Program-made: the position numbers and the translations under genes
Shown here: positions 21,916 to 35,500 of the stretch, piece by piece
Numbering within the stretch: the stretch's first letter is position 1
Layout: every line of letters starts with the position of its first letter
Assembly: GCF_050948175.1 (NCBI RefSeq)
Contig: NC_135201.1
Coordinates: 992,001 to 1,056,000, forward strand
Direction: 5' to 3'
Length of the DNA stretch: 64,000 nt
From: Xylocopa sonorina
Taxonomy: Eukaryota; Arthropoda; Insecta; Hymenoptera; Apidae
Notes under the pieces: generated by a model
Database searches by the model: none
What the model saw: only the letters and a program-made list of their open reading frames with translations
Told to the model about the DNA's origin: nothing

Positions 21916-24900
21916 ATTAATGGATTTCGGATAAACTTCCAATTGGCACTGCAAAGTCAACCTTTACCTTTCCCATGTGCCTTTCCCATGTTCTCTTAAC
22001 CTTTCGCGTTTTATGTTTTCGGGCGTACGGTACCTGTTGCTTTTCATTGGAAACCAAATACAAAAATGAATCTCTTGTTCTCGAATGAGAAGAGATGGCA
22101 TTTCTTTACAGATATATATTTCAATATGTTTTAACTGCAGTTCCGTCAGAAAGGTCACTTCCAGTGTGTAGAAATAAAAGAACAATTATAGAAAAGTGAA
22201 TCGCTATTGATTATTCATAAAACCCATTTTCTAACAGTACCTTTATAGATTCCGATAGCAAATTTCGCTATCGAGAGAAATTTCGAGACTTTGTTGTCCA
22301 TGAATTCACGGTACAGTTTAAACAGAATTTTTAACATAAAATATTTTGCAGTTTTAGCTTAAGCTATACACTTTTGTGTTCTCCATGATAATTTGCGCGA
22401 TGTCTGTATAGGCAACTTGATAAAAGACGTGTGCTGCGTCAAATATTTCCGATTAAACGTCGCTGGAAGTGACAAGAATCGTTTACTTGCTCAAAGTTCA
22501 AACTATACAATTTAGTTGATGGTCTTCGAAGAGATTGTTTTACTTAAAATTTCTATGAATATCCTATTTATTAACATCGTATTAACAGAGATCGCACGAC
22601 GTTCGTTATTATAATAACTTTTAATATTTAAAACGTACAGATTACTGCAATATCTCACATATCGCAGTCTGATATCATGAATTAATTCGTTATGAAAACA
22701 ACTTGTTTTCCGTATTAGTTATTTTACGTATTGTACAAACAAAGTTAATTATAATACAATTTAAATGTGCTCTAGATTATGTTTTATTAAAGACTGATTT
22801 CTCATATGAATTATTACTAATTGTGCAAATATAGATATATTTTTTGCTAAACGTGACGTGCGTTTACTTTACGTATACTTTTTACCTACGTATATACCTA
22901 CGTATAGTAAAGAACGATACAAAAAACAGTTCAAACTCTAAAGGCTATGTTTATTCTTTCTATTATTATTAATAGCATTGAGATCCTCTTTTAGAAAAAG
23001 AAAATTAATTATTATGTTCAGTGATCGCACTCGCCTCTCTATGTACATATATCACATCCGACGGAATCGAGTATAAAAACAGAAATCCATTACATTGAAT
23101 AATTGCTTCGACAAATAGTAGATCGATTCTCATCGATCTAATCTCTCGATTAGAATAAAAGAATGCGATCCGATTCGCATCGTAACCTATCATAACGTAT
23201 TCAAGGTTCATTGTACCGGTGTTTGCCAATTTCGACGGCTACATGGCCCGATAATCGCGTCATCAGCTATAATATACATATACCAACATTGTTACGATAT
23301 TGTACATCCAATCCAAATAATATATAAAAACTAGTAAAAACGGAACGTGCAATTTAAAACAGAAGATTGCAATGTCTTTGTCATTTATACCTGAAAAGAA
23401 TCTCAGGAAATTTTAAATAAAATTTGTGTGAAATTTACGTAAAAATCATAGCATGTAATTAAATATAAAAATATTTGAAAAAAGTGAATTGTTAAAGTTG
23501 ATAAGTAGCGTGATTATGTATAATTACATGTGTACACACACTTAGCTGTATCAGGTTAGATCATGCAAAAAAAAATGAAGTCCTCCACATTTACATATTT
23601 CTACGTCGTACACAGTGGAATCTGAACATGTATGCTTCTATTCTCGCGTAACTCCATACTTGTTTCTTTTCAAGAAAATATTCAACCACTGAGAGAATTA
23701 TTAATTAATGCCGAGGAAAATGTTTTCTTCTCATGGGTTGAATGATCTATGTACGAACATTCTATCCACATAATCAAACAACAAAGAACGAATATTTATC
23801 TGAGACTTGTTTCAACATGCAGACATGTTGAAGAAAAAATTAATGTCTACAAGCAGCAGCATTAAATTTCGTTCAAAAATTATTAGGTATACTTAGAAAT
23901 GTAAATTTTATTTCCAGATTGTGTATATCTATATTGCTTATATTTTACGTTCAGTAAAACCTTTCAATATACTGTGAAGTTGATTTTTTTATATGTATAG
24001 ACGCATATTTTAATTTAAACATTATAAATTAGTTAATAACTGTCGAAAATTATTTCATTTCACGTAAAATCGCCCGGTTTATTACAGTCTCGTACTACGC
24101 ACTCGAACGTCCACTCCATGATTTATCACATATGCGCTAAATGCGAAAGTGCACTACACAGCGAGCATTGGTACATTGCCACCGAATACCGAAACGTCAC
24201 AAGTCTCTCCTCAAGTATCGTACTTGTTGCTTCACCGTTTATCGTAACACCGCAACAATAACGTCCCTCGAGTTACATTCGACGTCATCCACCACGGTTA
24301 AGTTTTGTATATAAACGGGAGTCAACGGGGTTATTAATGGAGTCTCAGCGGACTCCTCCTGTCCGCCAGGATCACTCTTTAAATTATGAACGCACTCCAC
24401 TCGATTCCCAGTTCGCGATAGAGGCAGGGAGTGAATTTTCGACACCGTGAACTCGCATGCCGGCTCCTTTTCATATACCTGCTCAGCCAGTTAGCGGTTG
24501 GACGAGGTTTTCAAGTAAAGTTTTTACTTATTTCTTCCGGTACTTAAAATAACCTTCGATCATAAAGCAAGTTGTTCCGAGTCAGTTTCGACAAGGGAAC
24601 TGGACATTTAAATTAGCTTCGTGTGAGATATCTCGTTGCACTTTGTCTCGTTATACTTTGGGTTGTTGTTATTCAAATTTAATGTATATATTTCAGTTGT
24701 AGACAAAATATCTCGATACTCTACAATTTTTACACGAAAGCTTCTACTTTTCATGAATAACCATATTCATGAAATGTTGTTCAATCGAGGAATACCATAT
24801 ACCTAAATCCTTTCCATTCAGCTATTCTTATTAAAGCCAACCCTACTTTCTCGTTACTTTCTCTAGGCGTCGAATAACTACGGGTCCCTCGCGAATAATG

Positions 24901-27177
24901 TCTTATATGCCCGCCGACTTCTACGCCATCCTCACCGTTCACCTTTCCACCTGGCCAGCAGTGCATTTGTTTTCTCTAATACACCCACTGCCTCTGATCT
25001 GGCCGCTTAACAATACCTACTACTCGTGTTCCAGAGACCCGTTCGAAAGCAGGTCACTTTCCTAACTAGTTCATTTCTATGAATCACCTTTTTCTTTACC
25101 ACCGTTCGGCTATTTCGGTTACGTAATACGATCATGCGTGGTCTACAGGATGTTGTACAACCTAAACAACTTAAATGTAATATAGCACCGTTATTCCAGT
25201 TTCAGCTGTGAGAAATTGATCTAATATAGTTGTATACTTCTTTAAATGACATCACTACTCGTTGCATTTTCTCCTATCATGTTTAGCAAACAGGCTGTGT
25301 ACAAGGTAGGTACAGAGTTATTTTATTCGATCAATCCAGCTGGTAATTTATCAGACTCAAAATGTGACAATGGTTTTATCTGCTTTCATCTCCACGCGAG
25401 GCAGAAATAAAGCCCAAGAGGAAACAATACGCTCAATCAATACAGGAGATAGATACTGTATTTAAACTGTAATGAAGTAAACTGAATTGAATTATTATTT
25501 CAATTGTTCTTCTTAAATATAGTTAAAAAGTATTGTCAGGAATCAGTACGTTTCGATACTAAATTATTTCTTAATTACAATTGTATTAGTTTCGATAAAC
25601 TATACTCTGCAAACTCTATTAACTCTATGAATAAAAATTCTTTATCCATGCAAGAAGAAATACAACGTTAAAAAGTTACAGAATCAAACTGTTCCCTGGG
25701 TGGTAAAGAATCTGTCGCATAATACTTAAGCTTGAAACTGCCCGTCTACTTTCACCGGAAGTTTAATGCAAAACCCCGTTTTTCCGTATTTAATTAACTG
25801 CTTATAGAATTCTCTGTAGAAGCCAACATTTTATCCTCCGGATAAACGAGGAGGCGTCATCCAAAGTCTAGGTTGAAGATCGAGAGCGATAGTGGTATAA
25901 TTTATAACCGTTAACGAGGACTCTTTTTCAGCGTGTGGCCTAGGCGTAAACTTCGCGGAACATCCTTCCTACCTACTACTCGGGTACAGGATTGAAACCA
26001 GAGTTGAAAACGTAAAAAAAAAATAAAAAGAAAAGAAGAGAAGAAACTATAATTCGTTCACTGGACGATCACCACAAGCTGAGCGTGCCTTAATTTCGGT
26101 GCGTAAATGGAACGTACCGTTCGAAGGCATTTCACGAGTGGCATTGAATGTGGCGTGCCCAGAAATAATGGATTCGTTATTGATCCTGAACGATATCGTA
26201 ATTTCTGCATTTGGCAACCGTCTTGGAAGATGCTTTGATAATAGATATAGATAATAATCAGAAATAGATAGAATAATAGATATAGATAATAATCAGAAAT
26301 ACATAGAACAGAATAAATATAGATAATCAGATATAGATAAATCTGATCGTTATATTGACGCGAGAAAACTGTTACAGTTACGACTGAAGAAATAATTGTT
26401 TTAGAAATTTTGATGTCTTTTGTGCTTTACAGTGAAATTCGGGCACCAGTAAAACAAAGGGTTCTGATAAAAGTTCGGTTCTTCTCACTTGCATTCTTAT
26501 AATTATTAATTATTATAAATAAAAGCGTAATTTCTCTATCACTAATTAGGAGAACAAGCATTTAGGTCAAGGAAAGATTTTAAACATAGAATGGCTTTCT
26601 CTTACCGACTACTCTATGTAGCGCATGAACGTTTACGCGAAAACCAGTTGAATACGCGAAAAACTGGCGGAAATACGTTCTCGCCAGAATTAGGCGATAT
26701 TTACCCGATATTTACCCGATATTTTTTACATAACCAACGATATAAATTAATAACTTGGAAAGCTAAGTTATATATTCTCCCAAGTTTCTAGTCAATTATT
26801 AGCCATGTTTATTCTAGTTAAATTATTCTATTGAATATCAAATACAGGTATGTATATTCATTCAATATATTCACTCAATTAACGAAGTTCACATCCGAGT
26901 CGATCGAAGCGGGGGTTTAATTGAGGCAAGTCGAAGGGGACTTATTCCAGCAATTTATTACTCACCCTATATCGATACACGCACACGCACACACATGTGA
27001 TATCTGCTTTGATGTTTAATTCTCTACCTAAGGAGAAACCTTACGTGAGGACGTACTGGCGGTTAATTAGCACATTCGAGCTTACCACGACTTCCTGAAT
27101 AATTCAGGGTGTTTTGCGTTTAATTCGCGACCTATCGAGTGTACCAAAAGGTTAAAGGCGGCGTCTACGACAATGCG
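21916..27177. other. Intergenic DNA, no gene seen
   Basis: About 5 kb, mostly very AT-rich. A GC-richer patch at 24080-24480 contains a TATATAAAC box near 24309 and a 38-codon frame starting at about 24337, but the start codon lies where the transcription start would fall, so I do not call a gene. A 35-bp tandem repeat at 26240-26340 is listed separately. Confidence 0.4.
26240..26340. repeat. Short tandem repeat, period 35 bp
   Basis: A unit beginning AATAGATATAGATAATAATC at 26240 recurs at 26275 and, degenerately, at about 26312. The units are themselves built of GATA-like tetranucleotides. Nearly three units are visible. Confidence 0.7.
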
Positions 27178-27983
27178 TCTAGCACTAAGCATACCGACAC
27201 TTTACACCCACCTATTCTTACTACGAGGGGTCATTTGGCCCCTTATGAAATAAATGTTAATTTTTAAGAAAAAATTACTAATTTATTAAAGGAAATAATT
27301 TGCAACATAATTTCTTATCACTTTGCTCATCTTCAGATATAGAATTTTTCGCGCCTGAACTCGCTTCGCTTATTTCTCGAATTCTTTTTCCATAACTGTC
27401 TCACCGACCGCGCGGACATATTCAGGGTTCTAGTAAAAGATAAGACCAATTAAGTGTAACAAAAATTGTTCGTTCCTTGTCGAACTTGATTTCTTGTAGG
27501 TTTTGATCTTTGCTCTTTGACTTTCAATGTACGACTGCATTTCCATTTCACTAATGGAAGGGAGTGTTGCTTGGAAATCTTTGCTCAAACTTTCTTGTTT
27601 ATAGATCACATTATATGGACCCGATCGTGTCGTTCTAGTGCTCACGCCGAAACCAAAGAGATATATCGGATTTAGATAAATGAAACGTTAACTTGAGAGG
27701 CGTATGTGATTGTAGAACTATGGTTTCATGTTGGAAAATTGCAGAAAAATACGTAAGTTTCGTAGGGGTCAAATGATCCTTCGTGGTATGTAAGGTAGGT
27801 AAAAAATTTATCCCGGTAAGAAATGAACTATGAGAAAAACAGAATAGGAGAAATTGAATAATTAGGTATAATAAAATTTTACAAAAAATCAAATAAGTGA
27901 AAGAAATAAGAATGGAGGTATAACTTTAAAACAAACTTTGAACCCCTCTCATTTGAACCCCGCTTGGTACGTTTAGTGCTAGA
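27178..27983. mobile_element. Inverted-repeat DNA transposon remnant, about 806 bp
   Basis: The left end TCTAGCACTAAGCATACC at 27178 matches 16 of 18 positions with the reverse complement of the right end (TCTAGCACTAAACGTACC). Inside are a second set of related motifs: GAGGGGTCATTTGGCCCC near 27225, AGGGGTCAAATGATCC near 27764 and GAACCCCTCTCATTTGAACC near 27940. Two minus-strand frames (27430-27645 and 27635-27892) fill most of the interior but show no transposase motif I recognise. No clear target duplication is visible. The end sequence reminds me of piggyBac-type elements, but TTAA is not present at the ends, so class is left open. Confidence 0.6.
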
Positions 27984-28254
27984 TAACCCAGTTTGAACGG
28001 TTGTACTGGAACAGATCAGTTTATAGTATCGTCGAAAGGTTCAAACGTTTCCTAGTCACGGCTGTTTGTTGAATGCGGTATACTGTGTCACTCCTGCACA
28101 AAGCGTGCGATTCCACGTACCTCTGTAGATAATTAGAAGGTTAATAATGAAATAGACCATTAAATTATCCTATTAACCTTAAACATCCTCTCCAGACGAA
28201 ACTTCGGATAATAGCATATTTCCTGCTGAGCAAACAAGTAGAGAAAGATGACTA

Positions 28255-28680
28255 ACACACACACCCAGTCGACGACACCCGTGCGAGGTGTACCACCTTG
28301 GTGGTCATGTCCAGCGTAATTGCACAGGTATCGTCCATGGGACGTGGTCAGTACGATTGGGGAATCGTATCGACCATTGCACGCGTCCGTCCGATGGCTG
28401 CGTGACCCAGCCATCACTCATTTCTCGAACGGGGGAGTGTGTCTCGTCGACTACACTCCCCTCCGGAAAGGGAATCCTCTCAGACACTATTGTGGACCCA
28501 GGCGGGGGGGGGGGGGGGGGGGCAGACATGTTCGTCCAGAGTTCCCGGTCCCCTCCCAGCATCGCCGAGGACGGTCACCGTGGGGTTTTAGCCGGTAAGA
28601 GTCCGGCATACCCCCGGAGTTCCCCAGCTCCAAAGTATCCATGAGGATCTCCCCACGTTAAAGAAAAAAAGGTGAATTCT
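28255..28680 (+). mobile_element. LINE 3' end, older copy
   Basis: It aligns with the reverse complement of 40481-40880. Shared blocks include GACGAC.CCCGTGCGAGGTG, GTACGATTGGGG, GTGACCCAGCCATC, GTGTCTCGTCGAC, and the terminal block AGCCGGTAAGAGTCCGGC then CCCCACGTTAAA with a short A-rich tail. GCCGG/CCGGC form a small hairpin near the 3' end. A run of 19 G at 28504-28522 is unique to this copy. It is 5' truncated, with an extra 20 bp or so near the 3' end; no target duplication could be fixed. The apparent 118-codon frame across it is chance. Confidence 0.75.
28504..28522 (+). repeat. Poly-G run of 19
   Basis: Nineteen consecutive G within the LINE fragment, where the sister copy has interrupted GCGCGGGAGGGG. 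The sister copy carries its own run of 14 C (40767-40780) at a different place. Confidence 0.9.
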
Positions 28681-28689
28681 TCGAAAAAG

Positions 28690-31560
28690 AAACTAAAAGT
28701 TTTTAAAATACTTTTGTGAAAATAGAGGTTGTAACAGGCGTAAATTTGCGCCTTCATCCCGTGTTAAAGTGGCACGATAGCGTAAATAATAATATTATAA
28801 GTAATTCGTTTAAATGTCTTCTTCGGGAACATATATCGTACGTAACGTTTACAAATGACATAATATAAAATCAGTCGAATCGTTTGGTACTTGCATAAAT
28901 TACATGCAAAATATCGTAGATAAGGAGAACGATGAAAGAAGAATGGACTGGCGAGGTATGCACCGGAGAGTTGCAAACTTCTTTGTCGAATGTTTATTCG
29001 CTGAGAACCGTTTTTCGAGTGTATCACGCGAGTGAGTCTGAATGCTTGTAATTGCAAAGAAAATAACAATTTTCGGAAGCGCTTTCAAAGGGCATAGAAA
29101 AACAGAATAAAATATTTTAGAACGCGATGTATAAATTGGAACAGAATTACATAAATTGTTGAGACGTTACCTGACGAACGACAGACACGAGTCATCCTAA
29201 TAGTAATCCCAAGACACAGACTACAGTCTCTTTAACAAGTTCTTAAGCTACACACATTTGCTTCGGATCACTTATTATATTGCTTAAGGTTTAGAAATAA
29301 TTTGAGGATTACAGGTAAAATTCAGACTGACAGTTAAGTAGATCGTCAGTATGATAATTTAACCACAACAGTTAATATACGCCAGGAAGAGATGACGAAG
29401 TCGCTTCTAAAGAAGGTTAGATTTTGAAAACAGAAGTTAAAAAGCCATGGTTGCAGTCAGTCCTGTCAGAATAGACAGGAAACAGTTGAAATGACGAGTT
29501 TTAGTTAATATCAAACCGATCGAGTTATTCAGTTCTACAAGTTGTGGGTGGTCCTTTGACATAGACACAGTTAGGTGTAATATAAAAAAATTCCTCCAAA
29601 AGCCGAGTTCTCGAACATAAATTTTAGCGATGAAACGATAACTGACTTTTGCTGTTAACATTATCATCGACTTCATGTTACGGTCGAACATCGATGATAC
29701 TATAATACATTTTGTCGATAACAGTGGAAGCCAGTTTTTGTACTGTGGACGTTGAAACCAGAGATCCGAAGAGAGTCCTCTCGGTTTATGCAATCAGCGT
29801 GATTTTTTGATGATCGATACAACTTCATTTCGTAATTTAATGTTGATCACTATGATTCAATGATTCTATCAGATAACTACATATTTTTACATTCTTTACA
29901 AAATACATATGATTGAATACGAGATAGGTATAACAACTGTAATTGAGCAGCTAGAAAGAAATGTCGAGCGAAAGCCTACTCAAAAACAGAATAATTGAAA
30001 ATTGATTACAACACATTTTCACGTGTAATATATATTGTATAATATTTCCGTAATGAGTTTATCGATTCATATCATATTATCTGTGCCTGTGTCCAAGGAA
30101 AGCGCATAACTACAATCCCCCCCCCAGTCAGTTTGCATAGGGTGTTACGAACAAACTGCTTTCCGTTTCATTAACGTACTCGTATTTCTGGCTCGTGAAA
30201 TGATTGTAAGATTATTTAATTTAACTGCATCTCCATACTGTTTCATGCGCATCCTATTTCCTCTTATAAACGAGCATTCGTGATTCTGATTAAAATTCGA
30301 AAATTGTTTGTTCTACTATAGAATGATGATATTAGTGATACCATACTTTTTCTAAATATGTCAAGCGTGTAAATATTTAGCGACGGTGAATTTTAAGAAC
30401 AAAACAAGAAACAAACAAGAGTTTTAGTCGGTGATCCGAAGGAAGTACGTGAGTGGACGTAATTTCCGTCCAGGTAGCATCCATTTTCCACTGAAATTAC
30501 AATTTAAATGCGCCCTGAGTGTGGCTTAAACCATACTTGCAACATTTCGCTGAAATGTATTATATCCGATGAACAGAAGTAAGTCATTTGCATTACTAAA
30601 TGCGAAAAATCGGCTTTGCATTTAATAGGACTAGTACTCGTAGTAACTTTTTACTTGGATTAAATTTGGTTTCCATCTGATTTGTCTGCGCTATCTAATT
30701 AGCAATGTTTTTCTTATGCAACAATTGGCTTTTAAGCAAACTATTGTTAGTTTTTAATTGATACTTATTTGGAAACACTATTTTAATTTTATAATAATAT
30801 AATAAATTGATTATGCCTTGTTTTATGCCTTTAGAATCCCCTGTGATCCTTGCGAGCGTATACACCTGACACTGTGTGCTTAAACACGTGTATAATCCAT
30901 GAATTTATAGACAAATCATCAGGATCGTTGCAGCATTTCACATTTCTAAGAGAAACGACAGCCTTGTTATTGTCGTTGCAACATTTCAGATAAATTGATT
31001 CGCGTCTCTGCTGATCTCGAACGAAAAATTTGAAACGAGGAGCGGTAGAACCGAATATTTCTCTCCATTTTACCAAGCCAAAAGAGGGAAAAGTTTTTCT
31101 TTTTTTCGATAAAGGTAAAAATCAAATGTAAGGTTACCGCAAATAACCAAGGACAACTTTTACAATGAGCTACTTTCTCAGCAGGTCCAGATAAAACAAA
31201 ATTGGTAGATACCTTTTCTAACCTAGTTGGATCACATTTTTGCTAGTTTAAATGCAGCTGAAAGGTTGTAATATCTATTTGAAATAACAAGTTCATGCGT
31301 ACCAAAATTCTACCTGTATCCTAACATTAATGTAAGCGACTTCGTTGGAACTCATGTATAACCGTGAATTAAAAAGTAATAAAATCATTAGATCGCAAAA
31401 TACTTTTATGATTCCATCAGTGTAAAATGGGTGTTTTTCTATCGTGCAACACGCTTTTCTACACCCCACAGATCTTTCACAAGATCAAACTTTCTACAGA
31501 AACTTTCGTCACATCTCGGGTTTATAACTCAGGTATCGATAGGTGGTCTTAAGGTTAAGG
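28690..31560. other. Intergenic DNA, no gene seen
   Basis: AT-rich sequence. Frames of 100-118 codons on the minus strand (28764-29069, 29437-29793) show no motif or plausible start context. A run of 8 C lies near 30117-30124. Nothing else was identified. Confidence 0.4.
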
Positions 31561-31563
31561 TAA

Positions 31564-32560
31564 TTAAAGAATGAAACGGTGCGGAAGAGAAGTGCGGACT
31601 TGCGAGAAGGGTATGATAATTTTATATATATTGATTAAATTTCTCTTTCTACTTTTCGCTGTAAAGTTATTTTCAATACTTATCGTTACCGTATATTCAT
31701 TACTCAGTATGTCCTCCTCGTATAATTGATCTAGCTTACCTTTCCTATTTTTCATATAGCTATGTATTTCGTTCGTATCTATTCTGTTCTTTTGTGGGCT
31801 TTTACCTTTTTCTTTATTTTTTTCCGACTGACTTTACTCTTCTTTCCCAAAACTTCTATTTACTAACTTTATCTTCACTTTTTCTTCACTTATTACACGT
31901 GGTACTTATACACATCTCCATAACTATCTTTTCCTTTCTCCCCCCACCTAGTTTTCTTTGTTCCTTGATTCATTTCCCGTTTCCCAGGCGTCACCTCCCT
32001 AGCTGCCATGGCTCCTTTTTCTTGATTGGTTTCCATTTCCCTCTCTTCCTCGTCCACCAATGGTCTTTTTCTTTCTTTCGTCTTCCACTAATCCTGTAGC
32101 ACTTTCACTGGTTCCTTTGTTTCTACACTTTCTGGCTCATTCCTGCTCTTTTCTCTCCTGACCGTTAGTTAGCGCGCGTTTTCTTCCTCCGATTTCCCTT
32201 CTCTTCCCGGGTTTCTGTCCACTTTGTCTTTCTTTTCTTGCCTATTTTCTTTTCTCTTTTCGCTTATGTTCCCCATTTTCCCCGACTTTAACATCATTTC
32301 TTCCTGTGTTTTCCTCTGTAATTTCTTCTATTTCTTTCTCTACCAGCTCTATCACGTCTCTCTGGATTATCCCTTTATCTTCTTTGTTTTCTCCGTTGTT
32401 TACTGTCTGAGCACCTCTTTGGCGCTCCACCGTGGGCATCTTTCTCTGGTCCTCCTTTCCCTTATAGACTCTTGTAAATTATTTACTTTTGATATCAGGT
32501 TCTTGCTTGCTAACTTAGGCTTGCCTTATCCTAACACTACACTATCTAATTATTCTCTAT
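31564..32560 (-). pseudogene. Possible decayed Lys/Glu-rich ORF (mobile-element ORF1 or gag-like), minus strand
   Basis: Over about 1 kb the plus strand is strikingly rich in C and T, so the minus strand is purine-rich and reads as lysine- and glutamate-rich text with only scattered stops. The best open pieces are 32242-32439 (with DVIELVEKEIEEITEEN) and 31564-31755 (starting MKNRKGKLDQLYEEDIL). Such charged, probably disordered sequence is common in ORF1 or gag proteins of retroelements, but no zinc knuckle or reverse transcriptase is visible, so the identity is open. A pure strand-composition artefact is the alternative. Confidence 0.3.
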
Positions 32561-35500
32561 TTTTCACTTATTTCCTACATGATATCTAATTTAGTCACCT
32601 ACACTAGTATGATAGTTTCAATTAATTCTAGTCTCACTAATAGTACTTTTTTTATGTCCACTTAATTTTTTTTAGTTTATATATACTTTATACATTCTAT
32701 TATATATACACTCTTCACATCATTAACACTCATTTAACAATCCTTTAACAATTATATCTTCTCCGTAGCGGGCGCTTCTTGAGGACACGTCCGTTCTCCG
32801 CCACAGCTCACATACGATTCCCGTATCCTTTAATCTTTCAGACATGTGTATCAGCCGTGACCGTTCCGTGGCAGAAGAAACAGCACTATTGCGTTCCCTA
32901 GTTGCGTAATATACCTTTACTGAAAAGTTAGGAATTCAAGTCCAATGTTCCAAAACTTTCCATTCACAGTTTCCAAAGCTGTCTAGAGATAACGACTCTC
33001 AAAGAGGGTAAATGGACCAACATGGGGTAATGTTCGTCCCTGTATAACGATGCTTCGTTGTTTTCCAATATTTTCGAGGATTGCTACGCGTGCCCCAAGT
33101 CGACAATCAAAGTCGAAGTTACAATCGCCTACACATTCAATATTTTTAGGAACCACCAACGAACTGCGATTCCTCGGGAAGAAAATGGAATGCACAATAA
33201 ACCGAGCCTAATGAATGCAAGCAACGATCGACAGACGTAACACAACCGCGAGGACCCCAGCGAACACGTGAACCATTAATTACCGGAAACGTGACCCGAT
33301 GGACGGTGACATGCGCAGCATGGCTATGTTCATCGATTGCAGCCTGGAAAAGATATCATTGTATCACGAGCATCACGGAAGAACGCCAGAACAGGACGTC
33401 GAGACGAAAATCTCCTCTTGCCAATCACTTTCTCTCCGTGACCATGTCTGGACAATGCACGTCCGACTGAACAGAACGGAACTTGGGAACGGAAATACTT
33501 TATATCCTGGTAAATTACTCGCAGAATCTGTTTTAGTATTAATCTTTTTGGATTGGAAGGCATTGTTTGATCACAGACATACATAATATAGCATTCTGTT
33601 TGTAGTTTTTTCGTACAAAATTGACAATACTAATGCAATCACTAAATTTTGTTCTACCAGTGAATGTGTTAAATCACATTGGGTGGACGAAAAGTTAACT
33701 TAAGGAGTAAGAGAATTTTTCGTGGATAAAAATATGTAAATTCAAGAATTTTTTATACGTAATATAGAACAGATCCCAAATTTAATTTAGTTAATTGACA
33801 AACAATGAGTTTCCACATTTTGTTTGGAATATGCTATGAAGGAACTACTTTTTCAACAGGAGCATGACACTACAATTCAATCGTGTTTATATAATAAATA
33901 ATAAATCAGGTCGCGACAATTTCTCAGCTGAATCTCGGAAACGAATGAACGTTAAATTCTATTCCGTCCACATTAAAAGATTATTTATCGATCGATTGCA
34001 AACTAATTGTTCACCGTTGAAATTTTAAAAAACAATGCCAATTTTGCCTGACGAGTATCTTTCGAAACCATATGAGAATGCGTTCTAAGCTATCGCCGCA
34101 AAAACGGTATTTATGTGGCTGTTCTAACATCTCTGTTGAGCCTGGATTGGACCCAAGTGGTGAGTATCGAGTGTTGTTCATTTTGAACGCAGGCCGATAT
34201 TAATGACGACCCATTATCGTTTTCGATGGACCCTTCGAGCGATCTGTGCACCGAGAGCCACCAACGAGCCACCCTCTCGTCGAGAATTGTTGTTGATTAA
34301 GGTGTCGATAACTTACTAACAATTGAGCATCGATAGTCTATTGTTTATTGGAAAATTACTCGATTGTTCGGGCACGATCGTTTCGCGGTTTTACAGCATC
34401 GTTGCGACGTTCTTACTTATATAGAGGTCAGCTAAGGTTATAGCGCTTTCCACGTGGATAATGACGGTTTAGGTTTCACCAAACCGTTGTAGGGATTGCG
34501 AGTTGGACGATTATTGTTTGGATATAGCGGCTTGTAACAGGCATAAAATAATATCAAGGCGACACCAATCACAGATATTCCTTTGCTACTCGGTTCCTAG
34601 TTTTGGTGCAATTAAAAAGTCTTTCTTTGTGAACAGCGCTAGAAGCTAAATAGGAGTGCGTTTCAACCCCAATAGATACTTGGCAAGTGCTTAGATATAG
34701 AGATTAAAAACTTAAAAAACGCTAGATTCTTCGGATAATTCCAAATTCTAAGTATCAAGACTAGCTGGTAAAATTAACACGCCTAAAAACTTCAAGAAAA
34801 AAGAGGAAAAATTCTCTACAATTCTACATCATTTGGGAATGCAAACCAATCTTTAGTCCTTTCAAATGTAAGTGTGAGTGCAAAGCATTAATTCCTTAAA
34901 TTACACACCGTGGTGACCTGATACCATTCCCATTTCTGTCCTACTCTTTTGCTAAGAAAATCCACTCTAAAAACCCACAGTCTTTACGTCTTCCACGAGT
35001 CAGAACGACGCAAATAACCAAGAGCAAGTTACATAAGTAACATCAAAAGGAGAAAACGCTCGACACTAAAATGGACGTGCACCTAACACACGGATAACCT
35101 TAAAAGCAGACCGAAAGTTAAGTCCTGCGTCATAACAGTCTTGTTCCAAATCAGTGGTTCGCAATAACCCGGAATCAGATAGTCTAACACGAAGTCCCGT
35201 GAACGTTTACATGTTATTATTACGGTGTCTGTGACCACCGGAAAGAAGAAGAAATCGCTACCACGGCGAAAGTCATCGATGAAAAGAACTCTCTCTTTCT
35301 CTTTCTTTCTCTTTCTTTCTTATTCCCTTTCATCATGCGAAAGAATCGTTGCGCAATTCGATCGGGCTTATTCAATATCTTCCATATATAAGTAGCCGGC
35401 ACACGATGCCAATAAAGAAACTATTCTAGAAAGGCAGTTGGTTACGGAATCTCGTTTCGTTAATAACAGGCAACCATCCAACATAGTAATGCGATTTAAT

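Noticed and set aside
24309..24452. TATATAAA box followed by a 38-codon frame
   Set aside because: The ATG falls about where transcription would begin, and the short peptide has no recognisable features.
28288..28644. 118-codon plus-strand frame with a glycine run
   Set aside because: The glycines come from the G19 tract in a LINE 3' UTR; overlapping frames on both strands confirm it is non-coding.
32224..32589. 121-codon Phe/Leu/Ser-rich plus-strand frame resembling a membrane protein
   Set aside because: It is produced by the C/T-rich strand bias; the minus strand reads better as charged sequence.
34072..34203. 43-codon plus frame in a GC-richer patch with a GTGAGT donor-like site
   Set aside because: Two overlapping frames look equally plausible, and no partner exon was found.
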